47,563 nucleotides of DNA, taken from Bacillota bacterium. Lineage in GTDB: Bacteria; Bacillota; Clostridia; Lachnospirales; Lachnospiraceae. Made by a program: the position numbers and the translations under genes. Below, piece after piece: positions 6,795-14,404 of the stretch. The DNA lies in contig JAEZPG010000076.1 of NCBI GenBank assembly GCA_023413555.1, positions 1 through 47,563 on the forward strand, in the 5' to 3' direction. The notes beneath the pieces are model-generated. The model was not told the origin of the DNA and searched no databases. It saw nothing but the letters and a program-made list of their open reading frames with translations. Within the stretch, counting starts at the first letter, position 1. Each line of letters starts with the position of its first letter.

Positions 6795-8276
6795 ATGAAT
6801 AATATTCCAAAAGTAAAAGTTGGTATTGTAGCTGTTAGCCGTGACTGTTTTCCAGCATCATTAGCAGTGAACCGTAGAAAGGCATTAGTAGAGGCTTATC
6901 AGAAAGCATTTGATGCAAGTGATATCTATGAATGTCCAATCTGTATCATCGAAAGTGAGATCCATATGGTTCAGGCTTTAGAGGATATTAAGCAAGCAGG
7001 ATGTAATGCACTTTGTGTATATCTTGGTAACTTTGGTCCAGAGATTTCTGAAACCTTACTTGCAAAACATTTTGACGGACCTAAGATGTTTGTTGCTGCA
7101 GCTGAAGAGAGCCAGGCAGATCTTATGGATGGCCGCGGAGATGCATACTGTGGTATGTTAAATGCAAGCTACAACTTAAAACTTCGTAATGTAAAGGCTT
7201 ATATCCCAGAGTATCCAGTTGGTACAGCTGAAGAATGTGCTAAGATGATCAATGAGTTTATACCAATTGCTCGTACAGTAGATGCGCTTGCAAACTTAAA
7301 GATAATCAGCTTTGGTCCAAGACCAACTAACTTCTTAGCATGTAACGCACCAATTCAACAGTTATATAACTTAGGTGTAGAGATTGAAGAAAACTCTGAA
7401 CTTGATTTATTTGAAGCATTTAACAAGCATGCAAACGATCCTCGTATTGCAGATGTTGTAAAGGATATGGAGAAGGAACTAGGAGAGGGCAATAAGAAAG
7501 CCGGCATCCTTCCTAAATTAGCTCAGTATGAACTTACTTTAACTGACTGGGTGGAAGAGCACAAAGGCTACCGTAAATATGTTGCAATTGCAGGAAAATG
7601 CTGGCCAGCATTCCAAACACAATTTGGATTTGTACCTTGCTACGTGAATAGTCGTCTTACTGGCCGTGGCATTCCAGTTTCCTGTGAGGTTGATATCTAT
7701 GGTGCATTAAGTGAATTCATTGGAACTTGTGTTAGTGAAAGTGCCGTTACTTTACTTGATATTAACAACTCTGTGCCTGCTGATATGTATGAAGAAGCAA
7801 TCAAAGGTAATTATGATTATTCACACAAGGATACCTTTATGGGCTTCCACTGTGGTAATACTTGTTCCAGTCTGTTATCCGCTTGTGAGATGAGATATCA
7901 GAAGATTATGGCGAGAGCTCTTCCAGTTGAAGTAACTCAGGGAACCTTAGAGGGAGATATCAAACCTGGAGATATCACGTTCTTCCGTTTACAGAGTACT
8001 TCTGATAATCACTTAAAGGCATATGTTGCAGAGGGTGAAGTTCTTCCTGTAGCTACTAAATCCTTTGGTGCCATCGGTGTATTTGCATTTTCTGAAATGG
8101 GAAGATTCTACCGTCATGTATTGATTCAGAATAATTTCCCACATCATGGTGCTGTTGCTTTTGGTCACTATGGAAAAGCAATCTTTGAAGTGTTAAAATA
8201 TCTTGGAGCTGAAGATATTGGTTTCAATCAGCCTAAGGGAATGCTTTATAAGACAGAAAACCCATTTTGTAAATAA
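6795..8276 (+). CDS. L-fucose/L-arabinose isomerase family protein (substrate unknown)
   Basis: This 493-residue protein belongs to the FucI/AraA ketol-isomerase superfamily (COG2407-like). Candidate Mn-binding and catalytic residues are Glu298 (SCEVDIYGAL), Asp322 (TLLDINN), His352 (GFHCGNTC) and His450/His451 (FPHHGAVAFGHYG). These correspond in order to the Glu-Asp-His set of fucose isomerase. It is shorter than E. coli FucI (about 590) and near AraA length, so the substrate cannot be fixed. The gene is cotranscribed with the DUF4867 gene and controlled by the divergent LacI regulator. No kinase, aldolase or sugar transporter is adjacent, which is unusual for a catabolic isomerase. Expression is probably high: ribosome site AGGAGG. 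Confidence 0.8.
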   Translation: MNNIPKVKVGIVAVSRDCFPASLAVNRRKALVEAYQKAFDASDIYECPICIIESEIHMVQALEDIKQAGCNALCVYLGNFGPEISETLLAKHFDGPKMFVAAAEESQADLMDGRGDAYCGMLNASYNLKLRNVKAYIPEYPVGTAEECAKMINEFIPIARTVDALANLKIISFGPRPTNFLACNAPIQQLYNLGVEIEENSELDLFEAFNKHANDPRIADVVKDMEKELGEGNKKAGILPKLAQYELTLTDWVEEHKGYRKYVAIAGKCWPAFQTQFGFVPCYVNSRLTGRGIPVSCEVDIYGALSEFIGTCVSESAVTLLDINNSVPADMYEEAIKGNYDYSHKDTFMGFHCGNTCSSLLSACEMRYQKIMARALPVEVTQGTLEGDIKPGDITFFRLQSTSDNHLKAYVAEGEVLPVATKSFGAIGVFAFSEMGRFYRHVLIQNNFPHHGAVAFGHYGKAIFEVLKYLGAEDIGFNQPKGMLYKTENPFCK

Positions 8277-8285
8277 TTAATCTTA

Positions 8286-8337
8286 AAGAGCCCTGTGGTT
8301 TGGCAAATGAATTTGTCATGCCATGGGGCTTTTGTTA
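8286..8337 (+). terminator. Terminator after the isomerase
   Basis: AGCCC...TGGCA pairs with TGCCA..GGGGCT around an AATGAATTTG-type loop, followed by TTTTG. The stem is imperfect (mismatches around TGTGGTT). Confidence 0.55.
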
Positions 8338-8425
8338 TAAAAATTCAAGGTATAGGTCTTTGCTGATTGACGCAAAATAACATTATAAGTCAATGTATTT
8401 GCAAAGAAAGTAGGAACTATTAGCC

Positions 8426-9652
8426 ATGGAATATTTACAAAATGAAGCTTCTCGATGTCTACAATGTAAAAATGCTCGATGTCAGAACCATTGTCCTATA
8501 GATACCCCTATTCCAGAGATTATCCGCTTGTTTCAGGAGGGTAATTATGAGAAAGCCGGTGCCCTTCTTTTTGACAATAACCCACTGTCTGTAGTTACTG
8601 CCATTGTATGTCCTCATGAAGATCAATGCAGGGGGAACTGCATACGAGGGATAAAGGGAGAACCAGTGAGTTTTTGCGATATTGAACGGTTCGTATCAGA
8701 AGAGTATCTGAAGAGACCAATGAATGCTCCGATACCAAATCATAAGAAAATTGCCATAGTAGGGTCAGGACCGGCTGGTATTACAGTTGCTTTGATACTT
8801 GCACGAAAGGGCTATAAGATTACAATCTTTGAGCTAAGGGATAAGATAGGCGGAGTCCTAACCTATGGAATCCCTGAATTCAGACTTCCTCGAAGCATTG
8901 TTGAAACGTTGGAGGAAAAGCTTCATGAGCTTAAAGTACAGATAAAGCCTAATACTATAGTTGGACCGGTTATTACCATGGATAAACTCTTATTTGATGG
9001 GTATGATGCTATTTTTATTGGAACAGGGGTATGGAATCCTAAAATATTGAATATAAGGGGTGAGACTTTAGGACATAGTATGTATGCCATAGATTATTTA
9101 AAGAATCCAAAGGCCTATAAACTTGGAGAACGGGTTGTGGTAATAGGTGCTGGAAATGTAGCTATGGATGCGGCAAGAAGTGCTAAGTATTATGGCTCCA
9201 AGCATGTACAAATATGCTATAGAAGAGGATTAGAGAATATGACGGCCACGAAAGCGGAAATTAAGGAAGCAGAAGAGGAGGGAGTTGAATTTACTTTCTA
9301 TAAGAATCCTGTGGAGATAAACGAGGAGGGTGTTTACTTTGTTACTACCAGAAAGATAAGTAAGGAAGATGGTAGTGATACCATAGAGACAATCGAGGGG
9401 AGTAATCAACTTCTGTCTTGTGATAATGTAATCATTGCGGTAAGTCAGATCCCTCAAAGCAATATTGTGTCTACCAGCCCAGAACTGAAGACCAAATATG
9501 GACTTTTGGTTACAGATTCCTATGGCCACACTACAAAAAAAGGAGTCTTTGCCTGTGGAGATGTGGTCAGTGGCGCAAGGACTGTGATTGATGCCGTGGT
9601 AGCAGCAAAGATTGTAGCCAATAGTATGGATGAGTATTGTCGATACAAGTAG
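8426..9652 (+). CDS. GltD-like NAD(P)H/FAD oxidoreductase with N-terminal Fe-S domain
   Basis: This 408-residue protein is built like the glutamate synthase small subunit or the DPYD N-terminal half. An N-terminal cysteine-rich [4Fe-4S]-type domain (CLQCKNARCQNHCPIDTPIP, plus CPHEDQCRGNC near 62-72) is followed by an FAD dinucleotide fold (IAIVGSGPAGITVAL, about 109-123) and a NAD(P) fold (VVVIGAGNVAMDAA). The C-terminal GVFACGDVVSG block is the FAD-binding ATG/GD motif. No large glutamate synthase subunit is adjacent. It may therefore deliver electrons to another partner, such as a dihydropyrimidine- or ferredoxin-linked enzyme. It is monocistronic between two intergenic gaps. Confidence 0.85.
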   Translation: MEYLQNEASRCLQCKNARCQNHCPIDTPIPEIIRLFQEGNYEKAGALLFDNNPLSVVTAIVCPHEDQCRGNCIRGIKGEPVSFCDIERFVSEEYLKRPMNAPIPNHKKIAIVGSGPAGITVALILARKGYKITIFELRDKIGGVLTYGIPEFRLPRSIVETLEEKLHELKVQIKPNTIVGPVITMDKLLFDGYDAIFIGTGVWNPKILNIRGETLGHSMYAIDYLKNPKAYKLGERVVVIGAGNVAMDAARSAKYYGSKHVQICYRRGLENMTATKAEIKEAEEEGVEFTFYKNPVEINEEGVYFVTTRKISKEDGSDTIETIEGSNQLLSCDNVIIAVSQIPQSNIVSTSPELKTKYGLLVTDSYGHTTKKGVFACGDVVSGARTVIDAVVAAKIVANSMDEYCRYK

Positions 9653-9681
9653 GTATTTGAAGATTTTTAACGGTATTTTAA

Positions 9682-9710
9682 TTGACCTTTATTCTTTCCT
9701 TGAGTATAAT
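9682..9710 (+). promoter_or_regulatory. Sigma-A promoter of the CNNM leader transcript
   Basis: TTGACC (9682-9687), 17-nt spacer, perfect TATAAT (9705-9710). It predicts a transcript start near 9717, 190 nt upstream of the protein gene. Confidence 0.8.
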
Positions 9711-9750
9711 GAGTTCATTATATCTGTCAAAAAGGAGAAGAGAACAAACT

Positions 9751-9849
9751 ATGGATACTAGCGATAGTACAAACGGAGAGCAACCTCCGACATATGATAC
9801 ATGCAATCATAATGGACATAGTCTATGCTTAAGAGAATGTAAGCTATAG
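9751..9849 (+). CDS. Possible 32-residue leader peptide
   Basis: ATG at 9751 is preceded by AGGAG 13 nt upstream, a long but tolerable spacing. It encodes MDTSDSTNGEQPPTYDTCNH followed by NGHSLCLRECKL. The peptide is acidic and Pro-containing early and has three Cys and two His late. Its stop codon TAG (9847-9849) lies inside the right arm of the terminator stem, so a ribosome finishing the ORF would disrupt the terminator. That geometry fits translation-coupled attenuation. It may equally be a chance ORF inside a structured RNA. Confidence 0.35.
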   Translation: MDTSDSTNGEQPPTYDTCNHNGHSLCLRECKL

Positions 9850-9870
9850 GCTGTGTCTTTTTGTGTATTT
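9815..9870 (+). terminator. Intrinsic terminator/attenuator in the CNNM leader
   Basis: The left arm (9815-9831) pairs with 9840-9857 with one bulged T and a few G-U pairs, over an 8-nt loop (AGAGAATG). TTTTT at 9858-9862 and a TTTTTT run about 9 nt later follow. Confidence 0.85.
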
Positions 9871-9909
9871 TTTGAGAATTTCATGTGTAATTAAGTAAGG
9901 AGGATGTTT

Positions 9910-11253
9910 TTGGACGGTTCATTTTTAGTTATGTTTTTATTACAGGTGTTATTGATTTTATTAAATGCAGTTTTTGCATGTGCGGAGATTGCAATCATTT
10001 CCATGAATGACAGTAAGCTGGCGAAGTTGGCGGCAAAAGGGGACAAACGCGCTATCAGACTAGCCAGGCTTACCAGTCAACCGGCTCGGTTTTTAGCTAC
10101 TATTCAGGTAGCTATTACTCTCTCCGGATTTTTAGGAAGTGCCTTTGCAGCAGAGAACTTCTCAGATGGCATCGTTACATGGCTAATCGGCCTAGGTATT
10201 GGAATTTCAGAATCTACATTGGATGTCATTGCTGTATTAGTTATTACTATCATACTGTCTTATTTTACATTAGTATTTGGGGAATTGGTGCCAAAAAGAA
10301 TTGCTATGCGAAAGGCAGAGAGTCTGGCACTTGGGTTATCAGCTCTGATCAGTGGAATTGCCAAGATATTTGCCCCAATTGTATGGTTTTTAACCGTATC
10401 TACCAATGGTATATTACGATTACTACGGATTGATCCTAATGCCGAAGAGGATGACGTAAGCGAAGAAGAGATTCGAATGATGGTGGATGTAGGAAGCGAA
10501 AAAGGAACGATTGACCACCAGGAAAAAGAATTCATTCAGAATGTATTTGAATTTGATGATATTTCTGCTGATGAGATTGCCACTCATAGAACGGATATCA
10601 ACCTTCTTTGGCTAGATGACTCCATTGAGGAGTGGGACAAGATTATACATTACAGCCGCCATACTTTATATCCAGTTTGTAAGGAGACCGTAGACAATGT
10701 GGTTGGTGTACTTAACGCTAAAGATTATTTCCGTATAGAAACTAAGACCCATGATACTGTTATGGAAAGAGCAGTGAAACCAGCATATTTTGTGCCAGAA
10801 AGTGTTAAGGCAGATGTGTTGTTTCGTAATATGAAGCAGAATCATTGTAATATGGCCATTGTCTTAGATGAATATGGTGGAATGACCGGCATTGTTACGA
10901 TGCATGATTTGATTGAGCAACTGGTAGGAAAATTAGGAAATGAAGGAACACCTGAAGAGCTTATGCCATCAATCGAGAAGATCGGTGAATGCACTTGGAG
11001 AGTACATGGAAGTGTTCCTTTAGAAGAAGTCTCCCAAAAGCTTGGTGTCACCCTTCCATGTGAAGAGTATGATACTTTCAATGGTCTGATTTTTGACGCA
11101 TTAGGAAGTATTCCTAAGGATGGATCTGTTGTAGAGGTAACAACAGCAGGACTTGTAATTAAAGTACTTAACCTGAAGGACCATCAAGTAGAGCAGGCGA
11201 TAGTCAGTGTACAGAAGTGTAGTCATGAGGAAGAGGAGGAAAGTACTCACTAA
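9910..11253 (+). CDS. CNNM/CorC-HlyC family membrane protein (probable divalent-cation transporter)
   Basis: This 447-residue protein has the DUF21-CBS-CorC layout. The N-terminal DUF21 region has about three or four membrane helices (LLQVLLILLNAVFACAEIAI, AVLVITIILSYFTLVFGELVPKR). A CBS pair follows at about 205-325 (LDDSIEEW, then NMAIVLDEYGGMTGIVTMHDL), then a CorC/HlyC transporter-associated domain at the C-terminus. Family members move or sense Mg2+ or Co2+. TTG at 9910 is chosen as the start: AAGGAGG ends at 9903, leaving 6 nt, while an ATG at 9904 would have no spacing. Transcription depends on passing the leader terminator at 9815-9870. Its own terminator overlaps the stop codon. Confidence 0.85.
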   Translation: MDGSFLVMFLLQVLLILLNAVFACAEIAIISMNDSKLAKLAAKGDKRAIRLARLTSQPARFLATIQVAITLSGFLGSAFAAENFSDGIVTWLIGLGIGISESTLDVIAVLVITIILSYFTLVFGELVPKRIAMRKAESLALGLSALISGIAKIFAPIVWFLTVSTNGILRLLRIDPNAEEDDVSEEEIRMMVDVGSEKGTIDHQEKEFIQNVFEFDDISADEIATHRTDINLLWLDDSIEEWDKIIHYSRHTLYPVCKETVDNVVGVLNAKDYFRIETKTHDTVMERAVKPAYFVPESVKADVLFRNMKQNHCNMAIVLDEYGGMTGIVTMHDLIEQLVGKLGNEGTPEELMPSIEKIGECTWRVHGSVPLEEVSQKLGVTLPCEEYDTFNGLIFDALGSIPKDGSVVEVTTAGLVIKVLNLKDHQVEQAIVSVQKCSHEEEEESTH

Positions 11254-11273
11254 CGAGTGCTTTCCTCCTCCTT
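11233..11273 (+). terminator. Terminator of the CNNM gene, overlapping its stop codon
   Basis: A 16-bp stem GAGGAGGAAAGTACTC (11233-11248) pairs with GAGTGCTTTCCTCCTC (11255-11270, one T-G pair). The stop codon lies in the loop. Only a short CTTT follows, so efficiency is uncertain. Confidence 0.75.
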
Positions 11274-11373
11274 TACGGTTTTTGTGAAGAATAAGCGATT
11301 GCGGGACTTACCAGGAGACAGCAAAGACCACTTATCATTAATGATAAAAAAACTTCTGCAAACAGCCTTTCAT

Positions 11374-11865
11374 TTAGTGGTGAGAGTGCTTCATGGCATC
11401 TGCTTTTGTCTCATGGATAGTACCAAAAGGATGAGTTGGTGGTGCATAGATAGAATAAACCTTTAATGGGGCATTACCGGTATTTATAATGTTGTGATAG
11501 GTGCCAGCTGGTATGATTACTGCATAGTCTGAATTCACCGGGATGTTGTAATCAAGGCAATTTTCTTTGGTTCCGAACATAACCGTTCCCATACCTTCTT
11601 CTATTCTTATAAACTGATCCAGGCTAGGATGAACCTCTTCGCCAATGTCTTCTCCAGGATTAATGCACATTACTGTTAGCTGTAGATGATTTCCTGTCCA
11701 TAAGCTAGATCGAAAGGCTGTATTGATATTGGTTGCCTCATGGATATCAAATACAATAGGTCTTGTACCATAATCTGTATAGGATTGACATGTTTCAGAA
11801 GGGTTGGTGCTGTAAGTGAAATTTTTTCCACATCGTGGGCATCTATAACGATTATTCTTGTACAA
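11374..11865 (-). CDS. Cupin-domain protein with N-terminal CxxC zinc-ribbon-like tail
   Basis: This 163-residue protein has a short N-terminus with CPRCGKNF (one CxxC pair only), then a single cupin barrel. Metal ligands are visible in EDIGEEVHPSLDQFIRIEEG (Glu, His, Gln) and GTYHNIINTG (His). The C-terminus ends in a His-rich tail (ETKADAMKHSHH). Related stand-alone cupins bind Mn or Zn and have no settled function. The start is TTG at 11865, 8 nt after GGAG. It is convergent with the CNNM gene; the cation theme of both is only suggestive. Confidence 0.75.
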   Translation of the reverse strand: MYKNNRYRCPRCGKNFTYSTNPSETCQSYTDYGTRPIVFDIHEATNINTAFRSSLWTGNHLQLTVMCINPGEDIGEEVHPSLDQFIRIEEGMGTVMFGTKENCLDYNIPVNSDYAVIIPAGTYHNIINTGNAPLKVYSIYAPPTHPFGTIHETKADAMKHSHH

Positions 11866-12191
11866 CTGTATATCTCCTTTATGTTTCTATACAATATTTT
11901 ACGCGTATGGAAACATAGTGTGAAACAATATAATACGTATAGGAGTACCATGGTCGTTCAGCTATATATTCGACACTAATATATTTATTTCTAAAAAATG
12001 TGCACAACTGAGTATTTTTCATCATATCTTATACTAACCAATGAGAAATGGGATAATGAATGTGAGTGTATAAGGAAAGCACCTATAGAAAAAAATATCA
12101 AGGGAAAAGAAGAATTACCATGTGATAGTAGTGTTAAATTGAGGAGCCCAACTTTTTCCTCATAATATTGAATAGTTAAGGAATGAATAGA
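11866..12191. other. 326-bp intergenic region between divergent cupin and orphan genes
   Basis: No convincing ORF. It contains an inverted repeat GTTTCTATAC/GTATGGAAAC (about 11883-11925) in the cupin gene leader, and a small TGAGGA/TCCTCA hairpin (12140-12162) just before the orphan gene. No consensus promoter pair was resolved. Confidence 0.5.
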
Positions 12192-13004
12192 ATGAGTGCA
12201 TTGCAACTTTTCAATTTTCGAGCAGATTATTCTACTGTGGAAGGTTCTGCTCTACCTTTTGAGTTTGAGTTAGATAACGAGAAGTCTGTATTAGATCCAC
12301 CAGAAGGAATCAATCAAAAATTTGTATATAACGTAAAGGGAAAGGGTAAAGATAGTGTGAGTCTTAAGGATTTAAGCTATTTCATTCTTTCCATTGATCC
12401 AACCATACACTTAGAGGATATTATAAACCCTGTAATGACATTAAATGGGAACAAATATAATAACGGGGAACTGAGTGTGGTAGATGAAAGAGCAAATGAC
12501 GGTGGTTATGGATTAAAGGTTGTTTTTAAACCTACATCCTTATCCAAGTTAAAATCTACTATGTTTACCTTCGCTTTCGAGTTGGCTAAGGCGGTACCTA
12601 TTGGTTCTATAGGTTTACTGGTTAAGGGTGGAAGTCAAATGTTAAATAGCTTAAAAATTGGTGGACCAGTTTTTGAAGAATTCACTGACCAAGATACTAT
12701 TGTATCTAGAAGGATTGAGGTATGTACACCGATTGAAATAACTCCTACTGTAAGACGTGGATGTGTAACAACACAAAGTTATGGGTTGCCAGTAGTCAGT
12801 ACAATACCATGTACAGGAACTTCACAAAAATGTAAGTTTTATGTAAGGCAGACTATGCGTGTAAGAATACCATTAACCTACTCTGCTACGACAGTAGTGG
12901 GAACTTCAACAACTAGCTTTGGAATGGCAGAGGATACTAATGTAACTGAGTTTATAGAAGATACTGAGTGTATCGATTGTGCTGAAGAGACAAGTGATTT
13001 ATAA
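12192..13004 (+). CDS. Unrecognised 270-residue protein
   Basis: I do not recognise this family. The start at 12192 is favoured because AAGGA ends 9 nt upstream; an ATG at 12183 abuts it. The protein has no signal peptide. A moderately hydrophobic stretch at about 124-150 (FELAKAVPIGSIGLLVKGG) is too broken to be a clear membrane helix. The C-terminal third is rich in Thr/Val/Cys, with RRGCVTTQSYGLPVVSTIPC and CKFYVRQTMRVRIPLTYSAT, and ends in a CIDC acidic tail. The beta-rich C-terminus is reminiscent of clostridial coat or surface proteins, but that is weak. It stands alone before a long hairpin. Confidence 0.6.
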   Translation: MSALQLFNFRADYSTVEGSALPFEFELDNEKSVLDPPEGINQKFVYNVKGKGKDSVSLKDLSYFILSIDPTIHLEDIINPVMTLNGNKYNNGELSVVDERANDGGYGLKVVFKPTSLSKLKSTMFTFAFELAKAVPIGSIGLLVKGGSQMLNSLKIGGPVFEEFTDQDTIVSRRIEVCTPIEITPTVRRGCVTTQSYGLPVVSTIPCTGTSQKCKFYVRQTMRVRIPLTYSATTVVGTSTTSFGMAEDTNVTEFIEDTECIDCAEETSDL

Positions 13005-13016
13005 AACAATCTGTTC

Positions 13017-13062
13017 TATTATGGGGGGAGAACACATAAGTTGTGTTTTGTCCCCCATAATA
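13017..13062 (+). terminator. Long hairpin after the 270-residue protein (probable terminator)
   Basis: TATTATGGGGG (13017-13027) pairs with CCCCCATAATA (13052-13062), with an inner AACACA/TGTGTT helix. The T-run after the stem is absent, so it may act as an RNA-stability hairpin. Confidence 0.55.
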
Positions 13063-13190
13063 ATTGGTTAAAGATAAGTTAGATAATAAATTAATTTTAA
13101 AATTACTACTGATGTCAGCATTTTATGCCGATAACATAGATGTTACATATAGACTGATTTTATCAGGTTTACAAAGGGGTTAAATAATAA

Positions 13191-14243
13191 ATGATAAATC
13201 TAGTTGTAAGTACATATATGTATAAGATATTTGTTTGGAGTCGTTGGACAGTTTTACTTATGGGGTTTCTTATTTGTATTCTTCTTATAATTATATGCTT
13301 TTTATTGGCCAAACTTAAAGTTGAGAAAAGGGTAAATCAGGAAATAATAAACAGAGAGGGTAAGTATAAGAAAATTCTAGAATTGTCTGATGATGTTATC
13401 TTTGAATATGATATTCAAACAGACATTATGTATCACACAGACTTCTATAAAACTTTATTTGAAAGAAACCCTATCATTTATAATTACACTGAGGCACTTG
13501 TGGAATTGCCCTATGTTCATGTAGATGACAGAGGGGCTTTTAAAGATTTTTGTAAGTCATTACATATAGGGAAAAGTAATTTTATATATGAATTTCGGTT
13601 ATTAAGTAAGAATGGTAAATATGAATGGTGCCATGTAAATGGAAGTAGCTATTGTGAGGGTATGAGATTGCCTAATAAAGTTGTTGGCAGAATTGTAAAT
13701 ATTGATGCACATAAACGCGAATTGGATCGACTACGTTTTAAAGCTCAGAGGGATCTGATGACTAACGTATATAACAAGAATACAGCCAGAGAAAAGGTTA
13801 ATGAGATTCTTAAAAAAGGAAAGAAGTATGAAAGACATGCTTTGTTTGTGATTGACATTGATGATTTTAAACATGTAAATGATACATATGGTCATCTTCA
13901 AGGGGATCACGTATTGACAACCATAATTACGAACATGAAAAATCTTTTCCGTGAGGAAGACATTATTGGTCGAATAGGTGGAGATGAATTTGTTGTTTTA
14001 ATGAGAAATGTCTCTGGGAAAGATCAAATTGTACATAAGGCAGAAGATATTTGTAAGATATTTAATCAAGTATTTCGATATAATGAGGAAACAATGCAGG
14101 TATCGTGTAGCATAGGTCTTGCTGTTTACCCTATGGATGGAGTAACCTATGAGGAATTATTGGAGCATGCAGATATAGCTTTATATGAAGTGAAGTCTGA
14201 TGGTAAGAATAGTTATATGAGGTATGGTGATTTGGGTGAATAA
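13191..14243 (+). CDS. Membrane-anchored PAS-GGDEF diguanylate cyclase
   Basis: This 350-residue protein has one N-terminal membrane helix (about 19-43, WTVLLMGFLICILLIIICFLL), a coil, a PAS-like domain (about 57-175; SDDVIFEYDIQTDIMYHTDF, then YEWCHVNGSSY, then VVGRIVNIDAHK) and a GGDEF domain (about 185-345). The active-site GGDEF is intact at residues 263-267, and a canonical inhibitory I-site RxxD (REED) sits five residues before it. It should make c-di-GMP from two GTP and be product-inhibited. The ribosome site is AAAGGGG. It stands alone, followed by about 130 nt of hairpin-containing DNA and a bidirectional terminator. Confidence 0.92.
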   Translation: MINLVVSTYMYKIFVWSRWTVLLMGFLICILLIIICFLLAKLKVEKRVNQEIINREGKYKKILELSDDVIFEYDIQTDIMYHTDFYKTLFERNPIIYNYTEALVELPYVHVDDRGAFKDFCKSLHIGKSNFIYEFRLLSKNGKYEWCHVNGSSYCEGMRLPNKVVGRIVNIDAHKRELDRLRFKAQRDLMTNVYNKNTAREKVNEILKKGKKYERHALFVIDIDDFKHVNDTYGHLQGDHVLTTIITNMKNLFREEDIIGRIGGDEFVVLMRNVSGKDQIVHKAEDICKIFNQVFRYNEETMQVSCSIGLAVYPMDGVTYEELLEHADIALYEVKSDGKNSYMRYGDLGE

Positions 14244-14372
14244 GATAAGTAGCGTAGAGAGCGAATAACGGACGAAGCTGTATATAAAGTAAGCGATTGT
14301 TCCGGCACTATGCTAGAATAAGGAGACAGTCTGAATAATGACTGATACAGGATATTTACTTTATGATTAGAG

Positions 14373-14404
14373 AATAGACGGGTGATAATTTACCCGTCTA
14401 TTTT
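14373..14404. terminator. Bidirectional terminator between diguanylate cyclase and spoVB genes
   Basis: An 11-bp perfect stem AATAGACGGGT (14373-14383) pairs with ACCCGTCTATT (14392-14402), loop GATAATTT, with T-rich/A-rich flanks on both sides. Confidence 0.85.

Larger units (their letters stand above)
9717..9870 (+). promoter_or_regulatory. Candidate cis-regulatory leader RNA (attenuator) upstream of the CNNM gene
   Basis: The stretch between the promoter and the CNNM gene folds into ordered hairpins: CGGAG/CTCCG (9774-9778 with 9785-9789), TATGAT/ATCATA (9793-9798 with 9806-9811), and a 17-bp terminator stem at 9815-9857 followed by U-runs. No second promoter is visible between the terminator and the gene at 9910, so expression should require read-through. 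CATAGT in the terminator's left arm (9817-9822) can alternatively pair with ACTATG (9748-9753) at the start codon of a 32-codon ORF. It does not match riboswitch classes I can recall. Its role as an Mg- or metal-responsive switch is a guess from the downstream protein. Confidence 0.55.

Noticed and set aside
8367..8389. Promoter before the GltD-like gene (TTGACG and TATAAG)
   Set aside because: The spacer is only 11 nt, outside the usual range.
11257..11466. 69-codon ORF overlapping the cupin gene
   Set aside because: It begins inside the CNNM terminator and is antisense to the well-supported cupin gene.
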